From Sinorhizobium sp. RAC02 (GTDB lineage: Bacteria; Pseudomonadota; Alphaproteobacteria; Rhizobiales; Rhizobiaceae), in contig NZ_CP016450.1 of the NCBI RefSeq assembly GCF_001713395.1, forward strand, positions 2,800,001 to 2,864,000: 64,000 bases of DNA. Direction: 5' to 3'. This document shows positions 1 to 8,747 of this stretch, one piece after another. The position numbers were made by a program, and so were the translations under genes. Each line of letters begins with the position of its first letter. The first letter of the stretch is position 1. A model generated the notes under the pieces. It was not told the origin of the DNA and ran no database searches. It saw only the letters and a list, made by a program, of their open reading frames with translations.

Positions 1-493
1 CGCCTTCCTGCAGACGGTCCTTCACCTCGTTCCAGAGGCCGGCCTTCTGCAGGCTCTTTTCGACGATGGCATCCATGTCCGCCTTCGTCTTGGCGAGGCC
101 GTGGATGCGCGGGCCGTAGGCGACGTTTTCATAGATCGACTTCGGGAAGGGGTTCGGCTTCTGGAACACCATGCCGACGCGGGCGCGCAGTTCCACGACG
201 TCGATGCTCGGATCGTAGATGTCATCCGTATCGAGCGTGATCCGGCCGGTGACGCGGCAGCCTTCGATCGTGTCGTTCATGCGGTTCAGCGTGCGCAGGA
301 ACGTCGACTTGCCGCAGCCCGACGGGCCGATGAGCGCAGTCACGGTGTTTTCGCGGACGTTCAGGTTGACGTCGTAGAGGGCGCGCTTGTCGCTGTAGTA
401 GACCGAAACGTCCTTGCCGATCATCTTGATGGAAATGTCGTTCATTTTCTTGTCCAGCGCTTTCTCGACTGCTGCTTCTGACATGATGTTCAT
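1..493 (-). CDS. pstB: Phosphate ABC transporter ATP-binding protein PstB (partial, C-terminus off the left edge)
   Basis: This is the cytoplasmic ATPase of the high-affinity phosphate importer; about 164 N-terminal residues are present. The Walker A motif GPSGCGKST is visible, followed by the family-typical stretch ending [19 protein letters not shown] around the Q-loop. The signature and Walker B motifs lie beyond base 1. I chose the ATG at 493 because an AAGG lies 10 nt upstream; a second in-frame ATG at 484 has no ribosome-binding site. It follows pstA by 14 bp in the same orientation, so it is co-transcribed with pstCA. phoU and phoB would be expected further left but are outside the window. 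Confidence 0.95.
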   Translation of the reverse strand, partial: MNIMSEAAVEKALDKKMNDISIKMIGKDVSVYYSDKRALYDVNLNVRENTVTALIGPSGCGKSTFLRTLNRMNDTIEGCRVTGRITLDTDDIYDPSIDVVELRARVGMVFQKPNPFPKSIYENVAYGPRIHGLAKTKADMDAIVEKSLQKAGLWNEVKDRLQEG

Positions 494-507
494 CTGTCTA
501 TAACCTT

Positions 508-1836
508 CTACCAGCGCCGTTCAAAACGGCGGCGCAACAGGATTGCACCCACATTCATGAGGATGAGGAAGATGAGGAGGATGATGATCGCTCCCGACGT
601 GCGCTCCACGAAGGCGCGTTCCGCCTCGTTCGCCCACATGTAGATCTGCACCGGAAGGGCCGTTGCGGGCTCAAGCGGCGTTGACGGAATGTCCGCGACG
701 AAGGCGACCATGCCGATCAAGAGCAGCGGTGCGGTTTCGCCGAGCGCATGCGCCAGGCCGATGATCGTGCCCGTCAGGATGCCCGGCATGGCGAGCGGCA
801 GGACGTGGTGGAACACGGTCTGCATCTTCGAGGCGCCGAGGCCGAGGGCCGCTGCACGGATCGACGGCGGCACGGCCTTGAGAGCGGCGCGGGTCGCGAT
901 GATGATGGTCGGCAGCGTCATCAGGGTCAGCACCAGGCCGCCGACGAGGGCTGCCGAGCGCGGGAAACCCGCGAAGTTGACGAAGACGGCGAGGCCGAGC
1001 AGACCGTAGACGATCGACGGCACCGCGGCGAGATTGTTGATGTTGACTTCGATGAGGTCGGTGAAGCGGTTCTTCGGGGCGAACTCCTCGAGATAGATCG
1101 AGGCGGCCACACCGATCGGCAGCGACAGCGCGAGCACGATCAGCATCATGAAGAGCGAGCCGACGGCCGCGACGCCGACGCCGGCGGCTTCCGGACGGCT
1201 CGATGCGCCGTTGATGAAGATACCGGTATTGAAATGCTTGGCGAGCGCGCCGGTTTCAGCAAGCTGGTTCATCCAGCCGAGCTGCTTGTCGGAGATCTTG
1301 CGGTTGCTCTCCGCGACGGAGAGATCGATCTGCCCCTTGAACGCTGAGTCGAGATCGCCGTGGGCGAGGAAGGTGACCGTCTGCGTGGTGCCGATGAGTG
1401 CCGGATTGGCCGTGATGAGGTCACGCAGCTGAACGCGGACGCTGTCCGAGATCATGCCGTTGACCGCCTTGAGGCCGGCGCGGTCGTCTTCGCTGACGCC
1501 GAGCACCTTGGCAAGTGCGTTGCGGGCAACGACCGGATAGTTGGCCGAGACCAGCTTCTGCGGATTGGTGGCGCGCTCATTGTTCTTGTCGATGATCTGT
1601 TCCGAGAATTCGACCGGAATGGTGATCATCGACTGCTGGAAGGCGGTATAGCCCTTGGAGACAACCGAAAACAGCAGGAGGAACAGGAACAGTAGGCCAA
1701 AGCTGATTGCGGCCATGCCGTAGAGACGGAAGCGCCGTTCGGCGGCGTAGCGGCCACGCAGACCGATATCGCGGCGTTGAGGCTTGGCGGCAGCACCTAG
1801 GGCGGCCATCGAGGGGCTCGTAGAGACCTGGCTCAT
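508..1836 (-). CDS. pstA: Phosphate ABC transporter permease PstA
   Basis: This is one of the two inner-membrane channel subunits of the Pst phosphate importer. The protein is 442 residues, longer than the roughly 300 of enteric PstA, because of an N-terminal extension (DUF3333-like) with a membrane segment near residues 38-60 and a periplasmic stretch before the permease domain. The permease domain has multiple membrane helices and the EAA-like loop around [20 protein letters not shown], which contacts PstB. Its ATG overlaps the pstC stop by 4 bp (ATGA), indicating translational coupling. The long form is usual in rhizobia. Confidence 0.95.
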   Translation of the reverse strand: MSQVSTSPSMAALGAAAKPQRRDIGLRGRYAAERRFRLYGMAAISFGLLFLFLLLFSVVSKGYTAFQQSMITIPVEFSEQIIDKNNERATNPQKLVSANYPVVARNALAKVLGVSEDDRAGLKAVNGMISDSVRVQLRDLITANPALIGTTQTVTFLAHGDLDSAFKGQIDLSVAESNRKISDKQLGWMNQLAETGALAKHFNTGIFINGASSRPEAAGVGVAAVGSLFMMLIVLALSLPIGVAASIYLEEFAPKNRFTDLIEVNINNLAAVPSIVYGLLGLAVFVNFAGFPRSAALVGGLVLTLMTLPTIIIATRAALKAVPPSIRAAALGLGASKMQTVFHHVLPLAMPGILTGTIIGLAHALGETAPLLLIGMVAFVADIPSTPLEPATALPVQIYMWANEAERAFVERTSGAIIILLIFLILMNVGAILLRRRFERRW

Positions 1837-3317
1837 TCGTACTGCTCCCGGTATTTGCGCACGATATAGAGGGCGTAGATGTTAAGGCAAAGCGTGATGA
1901 CAAACAGCGTGATGCCAAGCGCGAAGGCCACCAGCGTCTGAGGCGAGGTGAACTCGAGGTCCCCCGTCAGCTGGTTGACGATCTTGACCGTCACCGTCGT
2001 CATCGGCTCGAACGGGTTGAGCTGCATGCGGGCGGCAACACCGGCGGCCAGCACCACGATCATGGTTTCGCCGACGGCGCGCGATGCGGTCATCAGGAGT
2101 GCGCCGACGATGCCGGGCAGTGCCGCCGGCAGGATGACGCGCTTGATGGTTTCCGAGCGGGTGGCACCGAGGCCGAGCGAGCCGTCACGTAGCGCCCGCG
2201 GCACGGCGGTGATGATGTCGTCCGACAGCGAGGAGACGTAGGGGATCAGCATGATACCCATAACGAAACCGGCGGTCAGAACGCTCTGTGCCTGGATGAA
2301 GTTCGAATAGTTGCCGGTGACGAGACCGTTCAGCTGGGCGGAGATGTCGCGCAGGAACGGGCCGACCGTCACCAGGGCAAAGAAGCCGTAGACGATCGTC
2401 GGAATGCCGGCGAGCACTTCAAGCAAGGGCTTGGCAACCGAACGGACCGTGCGCGAGGCGTATTCGGACATGTAGATCGCCGCGAAGAGGCCGACGGGCA
2501 CGGCAACCAGCATAGCGACGAAGCCGATATAGAGCGTGCCAGCGAGCAGCGGGATCAGGCCGAACTGACCGGACGAGTCCGTCGCACCGGCGGCGGCAAA
2601 GCGCGGATCCCACGTCGTGCCGAAGAAGAATTCCCAGGCAGGCACCATGTTGAAGAAGTGGATGGCTTCCGTCGCCATGGAAGCAACGATGCCGATCGTC
2701 GTCAGAATGGCGATCGAGGAGGCCGCGATAAGGCCGACCAGCATCACCCCTTCGACGCGGTTGCGGGCGCGGAACCTTGGCGCGATCGACCGATAGGCAA
2801 AGAGGGAACCACCGACTGCCGCGAGGACGACAAGGATCGACAGCATCATGCTGCTCGTGCCCGTCATGCGGTTATAATCGTCCGCAGAGGTCAGCATGTA
2901 GGGCGCCGGATCGGCTGCCAGCGGTACACCCTTGCCGGCCAGAACGGTGCGCGCGGTGGCGCCATCCGCAAACACCCCAGCCCGCTCTTCGGGCGAGAGC
3001 AGCCGCAGGCCGCGGGCGATGGCGCCGATCATGTTGTAATTGAGGTTCTGCGTCGCCTGCGGTTCGGCCTTCACCTCATCAGGGAAGCCGGCGCGCACGG
3101 TAGAGCTGATATAGAACGGGCTCGCGATGATCCAGACGAGGAGCACGGCGATCGCCGGAAGCATGGCCCAGATGGCAACGAAGGAGCCATAGTAACCCGG
3201 CCGGGAATGCAGGTTGGAAAGTTTACCGCCGGAGAGCGCGTTGGCGCGCCAGCTGCCGACCAAATAGCCCGCCACGCCGATGACGGCGATGATGAGCAGA
3301 AGAAAGGAAATACTCAT
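1833..3317 (-). CDS. pstC: Phosphate ABC transporter permease PstC
   Basis: This is the partner permease of PstA. At 494 residues it carries an N-terminal extension with two to three extra membrane segments (residues about 3-20, 47-70 and 155-180) ahead of the BPD_transp_1 permease domain. The conserved EAA loop is visible in SLGLGATRSETIKRVILPAA. It is separated from pstS by about 235 bp holding a long perfect palindrome and a RIME-like repeat, which may set a lower level of permease than of binding protein. It overlaps pstA by 4 bp. Confidence 0.95.
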   Translation of the reverse strand: MSISFLLLIIAVIGVAGYLVGSWRANALSGGKLSNLHSRPGYYGSFVAIWAMLPAIAVLLVWIIASPFYISSTVRAGFPDEVKAEPQATQNLNYNMIGAIARGLRLLSPEERAGVFADGATARTVLAGKGVPLAADPAPYMLTSADDYNRMTGTSSMMLSILVVLAAVGGSLFAYRSIAPRFRARNRVEGVMLVGLIAASSIAILTTIGIVASMATEAIHFFNMVPAWEFFFGTTWDPRFAAAGATDSSGQFGLIPLLAGTLYIGFVAMLVAVPVGLFAAIYMSEYASRTVRSVAKPLLEVLAGIPTIVYGFFALVTVGPFLRDISAQLNGLVTGNYSNFIQAQSVLTAGFVMGIMLIPYVSSLSDDIITAVPRALRDGSLGLGATRSETIKRVILPAALPGIVGALLMTASRAVGETMIVVLAAGVAARMQLNPFEPMTTVTVKIVNQLTGDLEFTSPQTLVAFALGITLFVITLCLNIYALYIVRKYREQYE

Positions 3318-3365
3318 TTAGGAAACTCTCCCGGCGAGATCATCCGCGCTGTCATTTTGTTTGTC

Positions 3366-3412
3366 GCAACCCCAGACGCAAAACCGCTCATGCACTTTTG
3401 CTGGTGTTGCTC
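3366..3412. repeat. RIME-like intergenic repeat, copy A
   Basis: This 47-bp imperfect inverted repeat starts GCAACCCCAGACGCAAAA and ends TTTTGCTGGTGTTGCTC. It aligns closely with copy B at 38777-38822, which shares the central GACGCAAAACCGCT block. Such elements are known as short palindromic intergenic repeats in Rhizobiaceae (RIME and related). It sits in the pstS-pstC gap. Confidence 0.7.
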
Positions 3413-3506
3413 CGAGCGTGCCCAATCGCCCGCCCCGACCGTTCGACAAGGCGTCCCATTCCCGGCCGAAGAACATGACGTGGGCGAAAACTGCCCGAAA
3501 GGGAGC

Positions 3507-3544
3507 GGCCGGTGCGGCGCTCCTCGAGGAGCGCCGCACCGGCC
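3507..3544 (-). terminator. 38-bp perfect palindrome after pstS (attenuator or RNA-stabilising hairpin)
   Basis: Each arm is 19 bases, starting GGCCGGTGCGGCGCTCCTC, and the two match perfectly. The RNA would form a very stable hairpin 9 bp after the pstS stop codon. There is no T-run after it in the pstS direction, so it is more likely a partial terminator or 3'-end stabiliser that keeps pstS mRNA above pstCAB mRNA than a full terminator. Confidence 0.75.
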
Positions 3545-3552
3545 CAAGTCAA

Positions 3553-4587
3553 TTACATGATCTTGCCGTCAGCGAAGGCCTTGCGGATCTCTTCGCGCTC
3601 TGCATCCGGAGCAGCGACCAGCCCGTATTCAGCCAGCGGGGAGTCTGCACCGATCATGTCGTCGCTCGTGAAGAACTCGACATATTCCTTCAGGCCCGGG
3701 ATGACGCCGAGATGTGCCTTCTTGACATAGAAGAACAGCGGGCGGGAAACCGGGTACTCGCCGGAAGCGATCGTTTCGGTCGACGGAACGATACCGTTGA
3801 CGGTGGCGACCTTCAGCTTGTCGGCGTTGTTTTCGTAGAAGGAGAGGCCGAACACGCCGACGCCGGACTTGTTGGCGGCGATGCGGGCGAGCGTTTCGGT
3901 GTAGTCGCCGTCGATGTCGACAGCCAGACCGTCCTTACGAACGGCTACGCACTTGGAGAGCTGCTCCTTGGCGTCGGCAATAGCAGCCTTGATGACGTCC
4001 TGAGCGCCCGAGTCCTTGCAGCCGTGAGCAAGGATCTTCTCTTCGAAGACTTCGCGCGTGCCGTGCTTTTCGCCCGGGATGTAGGCGGCGATTTCGGCGT
4101 CCGGCAGGTCCTTGTTGACTTCCGACCACTTCTTGTAGGGGTTGGCGACGAGCTTGCCGTCGACGACGACTTCAGCGGCGAGCGCCAGGTAGAGGTCCTT
4201 CGGCTCGAGCTTCAGGTCGGCATTGCCGGCGTCGGTTGCGAAGACGATGCCGTCGTAGCCGATCTTGACTTCCTGGATTTCCGTTACGCCGGCAGCCTTG
4301 CAGGCTTCAACTTCGCTGTCCTTGATCGGACGCGAGGAGTTGGCAATGTCAATGGTTTCCGGGCCGACGCCCTTGCAGAATTCCTTCAGGCCGCCCGACG
4401 AACCGCCGGACTCGACGATCGGGGTCTTGAAGTCCGGGAAGGTCTCGCCGAACGTCTCAGCGACGATCTTGGCGTAGGGAAGAACGGTGGAGGAGCCTGC
4501 GATCTGGACCTGGTCGCGCGCAACGGCAACGCCTGCGAAAGCGGCGGAAGCAACGAGCGCCGCAACAGTGAGCTTAAGAGATTTCAT
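3553..4587 (-). CDS. pstS: Phosphate-binding periplasmic protein PstS
   Basis: This is the periplasmic receptor that delivers phosphate to PstCA. The 344-residue protein has a signal peptide (MKSLKLTVAALVASAAFAGVAVA) followed by the PstS-family start QIAGSSTVLPYAKIVAETF. The phosphate-binding elements GSST and ESGGSSGG are visible. The gene is the first of the pst operon and has its own promoter region with a three-unit Pho box about 100 bp upstream, so it should be induced by PhoB at low phosphate. A long palindrome directly follows the stop codon. Confidence 0.95.
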   Translation of the reverse strand: MKSLKLTVAALVASAAFAGVAVARDQVQIAGSSTVLPYAKIVAETFGETFPDFKTPIVESGGSSGGLKEFCKGVGPETIDIANSSRPIKDSEVEACKAAGVTEIQEVKIGYDGIVFATDAGNADLKLEPKDLYLALAAEVVVDGKLVANPYKKWSEVNKDLPDAEIAAYIPGEKHGTREVFEEKILAHGCKDSGAQDVIKAAIADAKEQLSKCVAVRKDGLAVDIDGDYTETLARIAANKSGVGVFGLSFYENNADKLKVATVNGIVPSTETIASGEYPVSRPLFFYVKKAHLGVIPGLKEYVEFFTSDDMIGADSPLAEYGLVAAPDAEREEIRKAFADGKIM

Positions 4588-4682
4588 CTGGGTTCTCCCG
4601 AAGAGGACATATGTGGGAAGCGCTGTTCTTGCGCTCTCTGCCGTTGACCGGCGGCTCTTCTCTAAACCCCGATCGCCCTCTC

Positions 4683-4715
4683 TTTTATGTCAGTTTGACG
4701 AAACATTTGTGACAC
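4683..4715 (-). promoter_or_regulatory. Pho box upstream of pstS (three 11-bp units)
   Basis: Read toward pstS the sequence is GTGTCAC-AAAT-GTTTCGT-CAAA-CTGACAT-AAAA: three heptamers with four-base AT-rich spacers in exact 11-bp phase. The outer units match the PhoB consensus CTGTCAT at 5 and 6 of 7 positions; the middle unit is degenerate. It lies about 100-130 bp upstream of the pstS start. Confidence 0.8.
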
Positions 4716-4776
4716 GTTAAATACATGAAATTATTTAGTAATTTTAATTTACGCCAAACTAGTACGACTTTTTATG

Positions 4777-6078
4777 TCAGAACTTGACGGTAAACACCGT
4801 TCCCTTGCCCACTTCGGACTTCACCACAAGGCGCGCCCGGTGGCGGGTCAGGATGTGCTTGACGATGGCAAGACCGAGACCTGTGCCTTTCTTGGAACGG
4901 CTCGCCTCCACGTTAACCCGATAGAAACGTTCGGTTATCCGCGGCACGTGCTCCGGCGGGATGCCAGGACCGTAGTCGGTGACGCTGAGTTCGACGGGCG
5001 TGTCGCCGCCGCCGGACAGCACGACGTCCACCCGCTTGCCCTCCTGGCCATATTTGCAGGCGTTTTCGATGAGGTTTTCGAAAACTTCGACCAATTCATC
5101 GCGGTCACCCGGAACGGACACGGGATGTTTGGGCAGATCGAGCTTGATTTCGACACCAAGATCCGATGCCAGCGGCTGCAGGCTGTCTCGCACATGGCCG
5201 AGCAGCGGCACCAGATCGACGGTCTGGTCCGGCGTGAGGTTCGAGCGCAGTTCGAGGCGGGAGAGCGAGAGCAGGTCATCAACAAGGCGGCTCATGCGCG
5301 TCGCCTGCTCATGCATGATGACAAGGAACCGTTCATGCGCCTTGGCATCGTTCTTGGCCGGGCCCTGGAGGGTCTCGATAAAGCCGCGCAGCGACGCGAG
5401 CGGCGTGCGCAGTTCATGGCTGGCATTGGCAATGAAATCCGAGCGCATGCGGTCGATACGACGGGCCTGGGATATGTCCCGGAATGTCAGCAGCCAGAGC
5501 GGTTCCGTCGTCGGACCGGCGAGCGGGGCAATGCGCACGACATAGACCGTCTCGGACGGCAGGCGCTCGGCGTGCTCGGTTTCGCGTGGCTGTCCCGAAC
5601 CGATGGCATCCCGCACCATGTCGAGAATGCCGGGCGCGCGGATCCGGCCGGCAAAGTCACTGCCTTGCGGGATCGGACCGAAGATGGCTTCTGCCGCACG
5701 GTTCTGGAGCTTTACCGTTTCACGCGCCGACAGAAGAAGCGCCGGTGCATCGAGCGCGCCAAGAACGGCCGCTATCGCCGTGAGGTCGTCGGCAACCGGA
5801 GCAGGCTCGACGGCCGGCTGTATGGAAACGGGTGCGGCGGCCCCAGCCATGGCCGTGCTGCCGGCCTCAGCCGCACGGCGCTCCAAGCGCAGAAGGCCCG
5901 CGATGACGAGCAGGAGGACGGCGAACGACACCCAGCCGAGATGAAGCCCGGCCAGCCACATCATGAAGCCGACGAAAACGGCCGACGCAATGAGAACACG
6001 CTCGCCCCACAGTTGCGCCGCCAGCCAGCCGAGGCCCGTCCGCTGATCCGTCACCGCCACCCATTCCCTTGCAAGCAT
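4777..6078 (-). CDS. phoR: Phosphate regulon sensor histidine kinase PhoR
   Basis: This membrane sensor kinase phosphorylates PhoB under phosphate limitation. With the ATG at 6078 (GGAGGA four bases upstream) it is 433 residues; a longer frame to 6174 has no comparable ribosome-binding site. Two close membrane segments lie near residues 22-70, then a PAS-like region, then HisKA with the H-box SDFIANASHELRTPL, and HATPase_c with the N box (ENACKYG), G1 (DYGPGIP) and G2 (GTGLGLAI). It lies upstream of pstS in the same orientation with a 189-bp gap holding the Pho box. It is divergent from ppk2. Confidence 0.92.
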   Translation of the reverse strand: MLAREWVAVTDQRTGLGWLAAQLWGERVLIASAVFVGFMMWLAGLHLGWVSFAVLLLVIAGLLRLERRAAEAGSTAMAGAAAPVSIQPAVEPAPVADDLTAIAAVLGALDAPALLLSARETVKLQNRAAEAIFGPIPQGSDFAGRIRAPGILDMVRDAIGSGQPRETEHAERLPSETVYVVRIAPLAGPTTEPLWLLTFRDISQARRIDRMRSDFIANASHELRTPLASLRGFIETLQGPAKNDAKAHERFLVIMHEQATRMSRLVDDLLSLSRLELRSNLTPDQTVDLVPLLGHVRDSLQPLASDLGVEIKLDLPKHPVSVPGDRDELVEVFENLIENACKYGQEGKRVDVVLSGGGDTPVELSVTDYGPGIPPEHVPRITERFYRVNVEASRSKKGTGLGLAIVKHILTRHRARLVVKSEVGKGTVFTVKF

Positions 6079-6222
6079 AGTATCCTCCGCACCTCCATCG
6101 ATTCTCCATGGATAGCGCAGCTTCATGACATGTTTTTCACGGTGCGCTTGAATTCGCAATCCGGTTGTGGCCACCTCTCAGCGTCGCGGTATGCGCCGCA
6201 GCTGTTTCTGAAGGAGTGAACG

Positions 6223-7104
6223 ATGGCGGAAAAGGTCGAAAGCCGGGCTGTGGAGCTGGATATCGACGGCAAGAAACGGGTGTTCGATATCGACGATCCA
6301 AAACTTCCCGACTGGATCGACAAGAAGGCGTACCAATCGGACGACTACCCCTATGACAAGAAGCTCGATGAAGACGAGTATGAAGAGACGCTCGAACGTC
6401 TGCAGGTCGAGCTGGTCAAGGTGCAGTTCTGGCAGCAGAAGACCGGCAAGCGCATCATGGCGATCTTCGAGGGGCGCGACGCCGCCGGCAAGGGCGGCGC
6501 CATCCATGCCACCATGTCCAACATGAACCCGCGCTCCGCCCGCATCGTCGCGTTGACCAAGCCGACCGAGACGGAACGCGGCCAATGGTATTTCCAGCGC
6601 TATGTCGCGACCTTCCCGACATCAGGCGAATTCGTGCTGTTCGACCGCTCGTGGTACAACCGCGCCGGCGTCGAGCCGGTCATGGGCTTCTGCACGCCGG
6701 AGGAGCACGAGAAATTCCTGAAGGAGACGCCGCGCATCGAGAAGATGATCGCCTCCGAAGGTATCCATTTCTTCAAGTTCTGGCTGAATATCGGCCGCGA
6801 GATGCAGCTCAAGCGCTTCCACGATCGCCGGCACGATCCCCTGAAGGTCTGGAAGCTCTCATCGATGGACATCGCCGCACTCGACAAGTGGGACGACTAC
6901 ACGGAAAAGCGCGATCGCATGCTGAAGGCGACCCATACGGACCGGGCGCCGTGGACGGTGATCCGCGCCAACGACAAGCGCCGCGCGCGCATCAACCTGA
7001 TCCGCCACATCCTGACGACGCTCGACTACGAGGGCAAGGACGAAAAGGCTATCGGCGAGATCGACAACAAGATCGTCGGCTCCGGCCCGGGCTTCGTCAA
7101 ATAG
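6223..7104 (+). CDS. ppk2: Polyphosphate kinase 2 (PPK2 family)
   Basis: This kinase transfers phosphate between polyphosphate and nucleotides. The 293-residue protein has the P-loop [10 protein letters not shown] at residues about 83-92, the lid region with NPRSAR, and the Walker B-like [12 protein letters not shown] about 60 residues later, all diagnostic for PPK2. The start is supported by AAGGAG seven bases upstream. It is the only plus-strand gene here and diverges from phoR with a 144-bp gap, linking polyphosphate turnover to phosphate sensing. Class (ADP- versus AMP-phosphorylating) cannot be settled by eye; the single-domain length fits class I. Confidence 0.93.
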   Translation: MAEKVESRAVELDIDGKKRVFDIDDPKLPDWIDKKAYQSDDYPYDKKLDEDEYEETLERLQVELVKVQFWQQKTGKRIMAIFEGRDAAGKGGAIHATMSNMNPRSARIVALTKPTETERGQWYFQRYVATFPTSGEFVLFDRSWYNRAGVEPVMGFCTPEEHEKFLKETPRIEKMIASEGIHFFKFWLNIGREMQLKRFHDRRHDPLKVWKLSSMDIAALDKWDDYTEKRDRMLKATHTDRAPWTVIRANDKRRARINLIRHILTTLDYEGKDEKAIGEIDNKIVGSGPGFVK

Positions 7105-7116
7105 GGGCCTGACGGC

Positions 7117-8268
7117 TCACTCCCCCGGCAGGATGCGGACGGCGTAGAGGTTCACCGCCGCATCCCCGCCGGTCATGTCGCTGTTCAGCACCAGATGCCC
7201 CGCGCCGCTCGGCGAGAGCGAGCGGTCGAATTCCACCTGGAACAGGATATCGGCGCGCTCCGACACCGTGAAGCGATGGCGGCCGCAGCCGCCCATCGTC
7301 GCGAAGTCGCATTCGACCGAGACCTGGATCGGCTTGCCGTTGACGGATTGCAGCGTGAGGGCGACCGTCGAGGTCTTGCCGCCCATTTCGCCCAGAACGT
7401 CGGGGGACACCTCGATCTGCACCGAACCGTCGCGCTCGGGATTGGTGGAGGTGACGCGCACCGCCGGACCGTCATTGGTACTGACAGCCTCGAAACGGCC
7501 GGCCGCGCCTGCGGAAAGCTTGGCGGTCTCCGCCGGCGAAAAGACGTTCCGCCAGTCGGAAGAGAAGCGGCTCTGCGTATCGAGTGCCTTCTTGATCGGG
7601 TCTTCGCCGGAAAAATCCTCGCCGGAAACGGTGGCCGGCGGCGTCGAGCCATCAGCGCCATTCTGCAAGTCGTCGAGAAGCCCGCTCGTCTGCACCCACC
7701 AGGCCAGCGCGCCGAAAGCCGCAATCAGCGTTGCGACGACGAGCAGGAAGGAAAACACGCGGCCGCGACGCTTGCGCGCCTTGGCGACCCGTTCCGGGCG
7801 GAAATCGGATGCTTCGCTTGTTGCGGCAGCACTCGCGGATGCCGTCGTCTTGGTGCTTTTGGCAAAGCCGTCCGCGCGCTCGGGGCGAATGGCGCCGAAA
7901 TCGCCTGCTGCTGCCGGCTGGCGCGCATCGACACGCGGCTCGGCGTCGAGCTTCGGTTCGGGGCGCACCTCGCGCTCGGCACGCAGCGCCGGTTCCGCCC
8001 GCGTCTCGATGACGGGTTCTACACGAACGTCGTGTGCGGGTGCTGTCGCGAGTTGCGCCCGTTCTTCCGCCTCGATCTCGTGAATCGTCGCTTCCAGTCG
8101 ATGGCGCTGCGTGGCAATCGTCTCGGGATCGTTGATCTCCTGCTTGCGCAGGCCGGCTTCCAGCGCATTGCGCGCCGACTGGTAGATGCGCGCCCGAACT
8201 TCGGCATTGGCACGTTCGGAGCGCGCCAGCGCGTTTCTGATTGCCGTTTCCAGTCCGCTCACATCCAC
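7117..8268 (-). CDS. Membrane-anchored protein of unknown function
   Basis: I do not recognise a named family beyond rhizobial conserved hypothetical proteins. The 383-residue protein begins with a charged helical region (residues 1-75, rich in Glu, Arg and Ala), has a low-complexity Glu/Arg/Ala-rich linker (about 75-165), a single membrane segment near 173-193 (FLLVVATLIAAFGALAWWV) preceded by basic residues, and a C-terminal periplasmic domain of about 190 residues ending in a beta-rich region. The topology suggests a cytoplasmic N-terminus. It is tail-to-tail with ppk2, with 12 bp between stop codons. Confidence 0.8.
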   Translation of the reverse strand: MDVSGLETAIRNALARSERANAEVRARIYQSARNALEAGLRKQEINDPETIATQRHRLEATIHEIEAEERAQLATAPAHDVRVEPVIETRAEPALRAEREVRPEPKLDAEPRVDARQPAAAGDFGAIRPERADGFAKSTKTTASASAAATSEASDFRPERVAKARKRRGRVFSFLLVVATLIAAFGALAWWVQTSGLLDDLQNGADGSTPPATVSGEDFSGEDPIKKALDTQSRFSSDWRNVFSPAETAKLSAGAAGRFEAVSTNDGPAVRVTSTNPERDGSVQIEVSPDVLGEMGGKTSTVALTLQSVNGKPIQVSVECDFATMGGCGRHRFTVSERADILFQVEFDRSLSPSGAGHLVLNSDMTGGDAAVNLYAVRILPGE

Positions 8269-8747
8269 CCCTTTTGCGGGAGCCGCCTGACGCGGCCGTC
8301 ACGATACATCTGTAGAAAGAGCCCTACGTTCCAGTCTTTGTTAGCTTTTGCGTAACGTTTGCCGGGGCTTTGCGCAAGTCTTCCGGCCGAAACTGCCCCA
8401 GTGCCGCCGGGGATAAGCGTTGCGGAAGGGCGACTGATCCCGTGCTCCATCGGGAAAGCGTCCGGCCGGATTTCGAGGCGTCAGCAGGTTTTTTCCGCAA
8501 CATGGCATCAAAACGCGCCGCCGCATCGACCCATCCGGCGTTTCCAGGCCTGCGTTTAGCACCGGGATCTTTCGTCTCACACAGCCCAGTTCCGTCCCCT
8601 TACGCCATAACCTCCAGCCTTGATCGCAATCTCCCGGCCCACGACCACATGCTCCTGCCTTCACCGCACCACCCCTTTTCAGAAAGAAATCCCGCTGCTA
8701 TGGTTTTGACGTTTTCGTAAACGTCAAAACTGGACTGGACTTCCACC
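8269..8747. other. Intergenic region between the unknown membrane protein and the nitronate monooxygenase gene
   Basis: These 479 bases separate two divergent genes. I see no coding frame with a start site and codon bias. The only clear element is the palindromic operator at 8703-8730; the rest looks like promoter and leader sequence. Confidence 0.6.
8703..8730 (+). promoter_or_regulatory. Palindromic operator (two overlapping 16-mers) upstream of the nitronate monooxygenase gene
   Basis: The arms are GTTTTGACGTTT and AAACGTCAAAAC around TCGT. Within this, 8706-8721 matches TTGACGTTTACGTCAA at 14 of 16 positions, and 8712-8727 matches its reverse complement at 14 of 16. That 16-mer occurs exactly in front of fadD at 14965-14980. 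The site ends 18 bp before the ATG. Confidence 0.65.

Noticed and set aside
6079..6222. Second Pho box between phoR and ppk2 (ATGTCATGAAG)
   Set aside because: Only one heptamer resembles the consensus and no 11-bp repeat follows.
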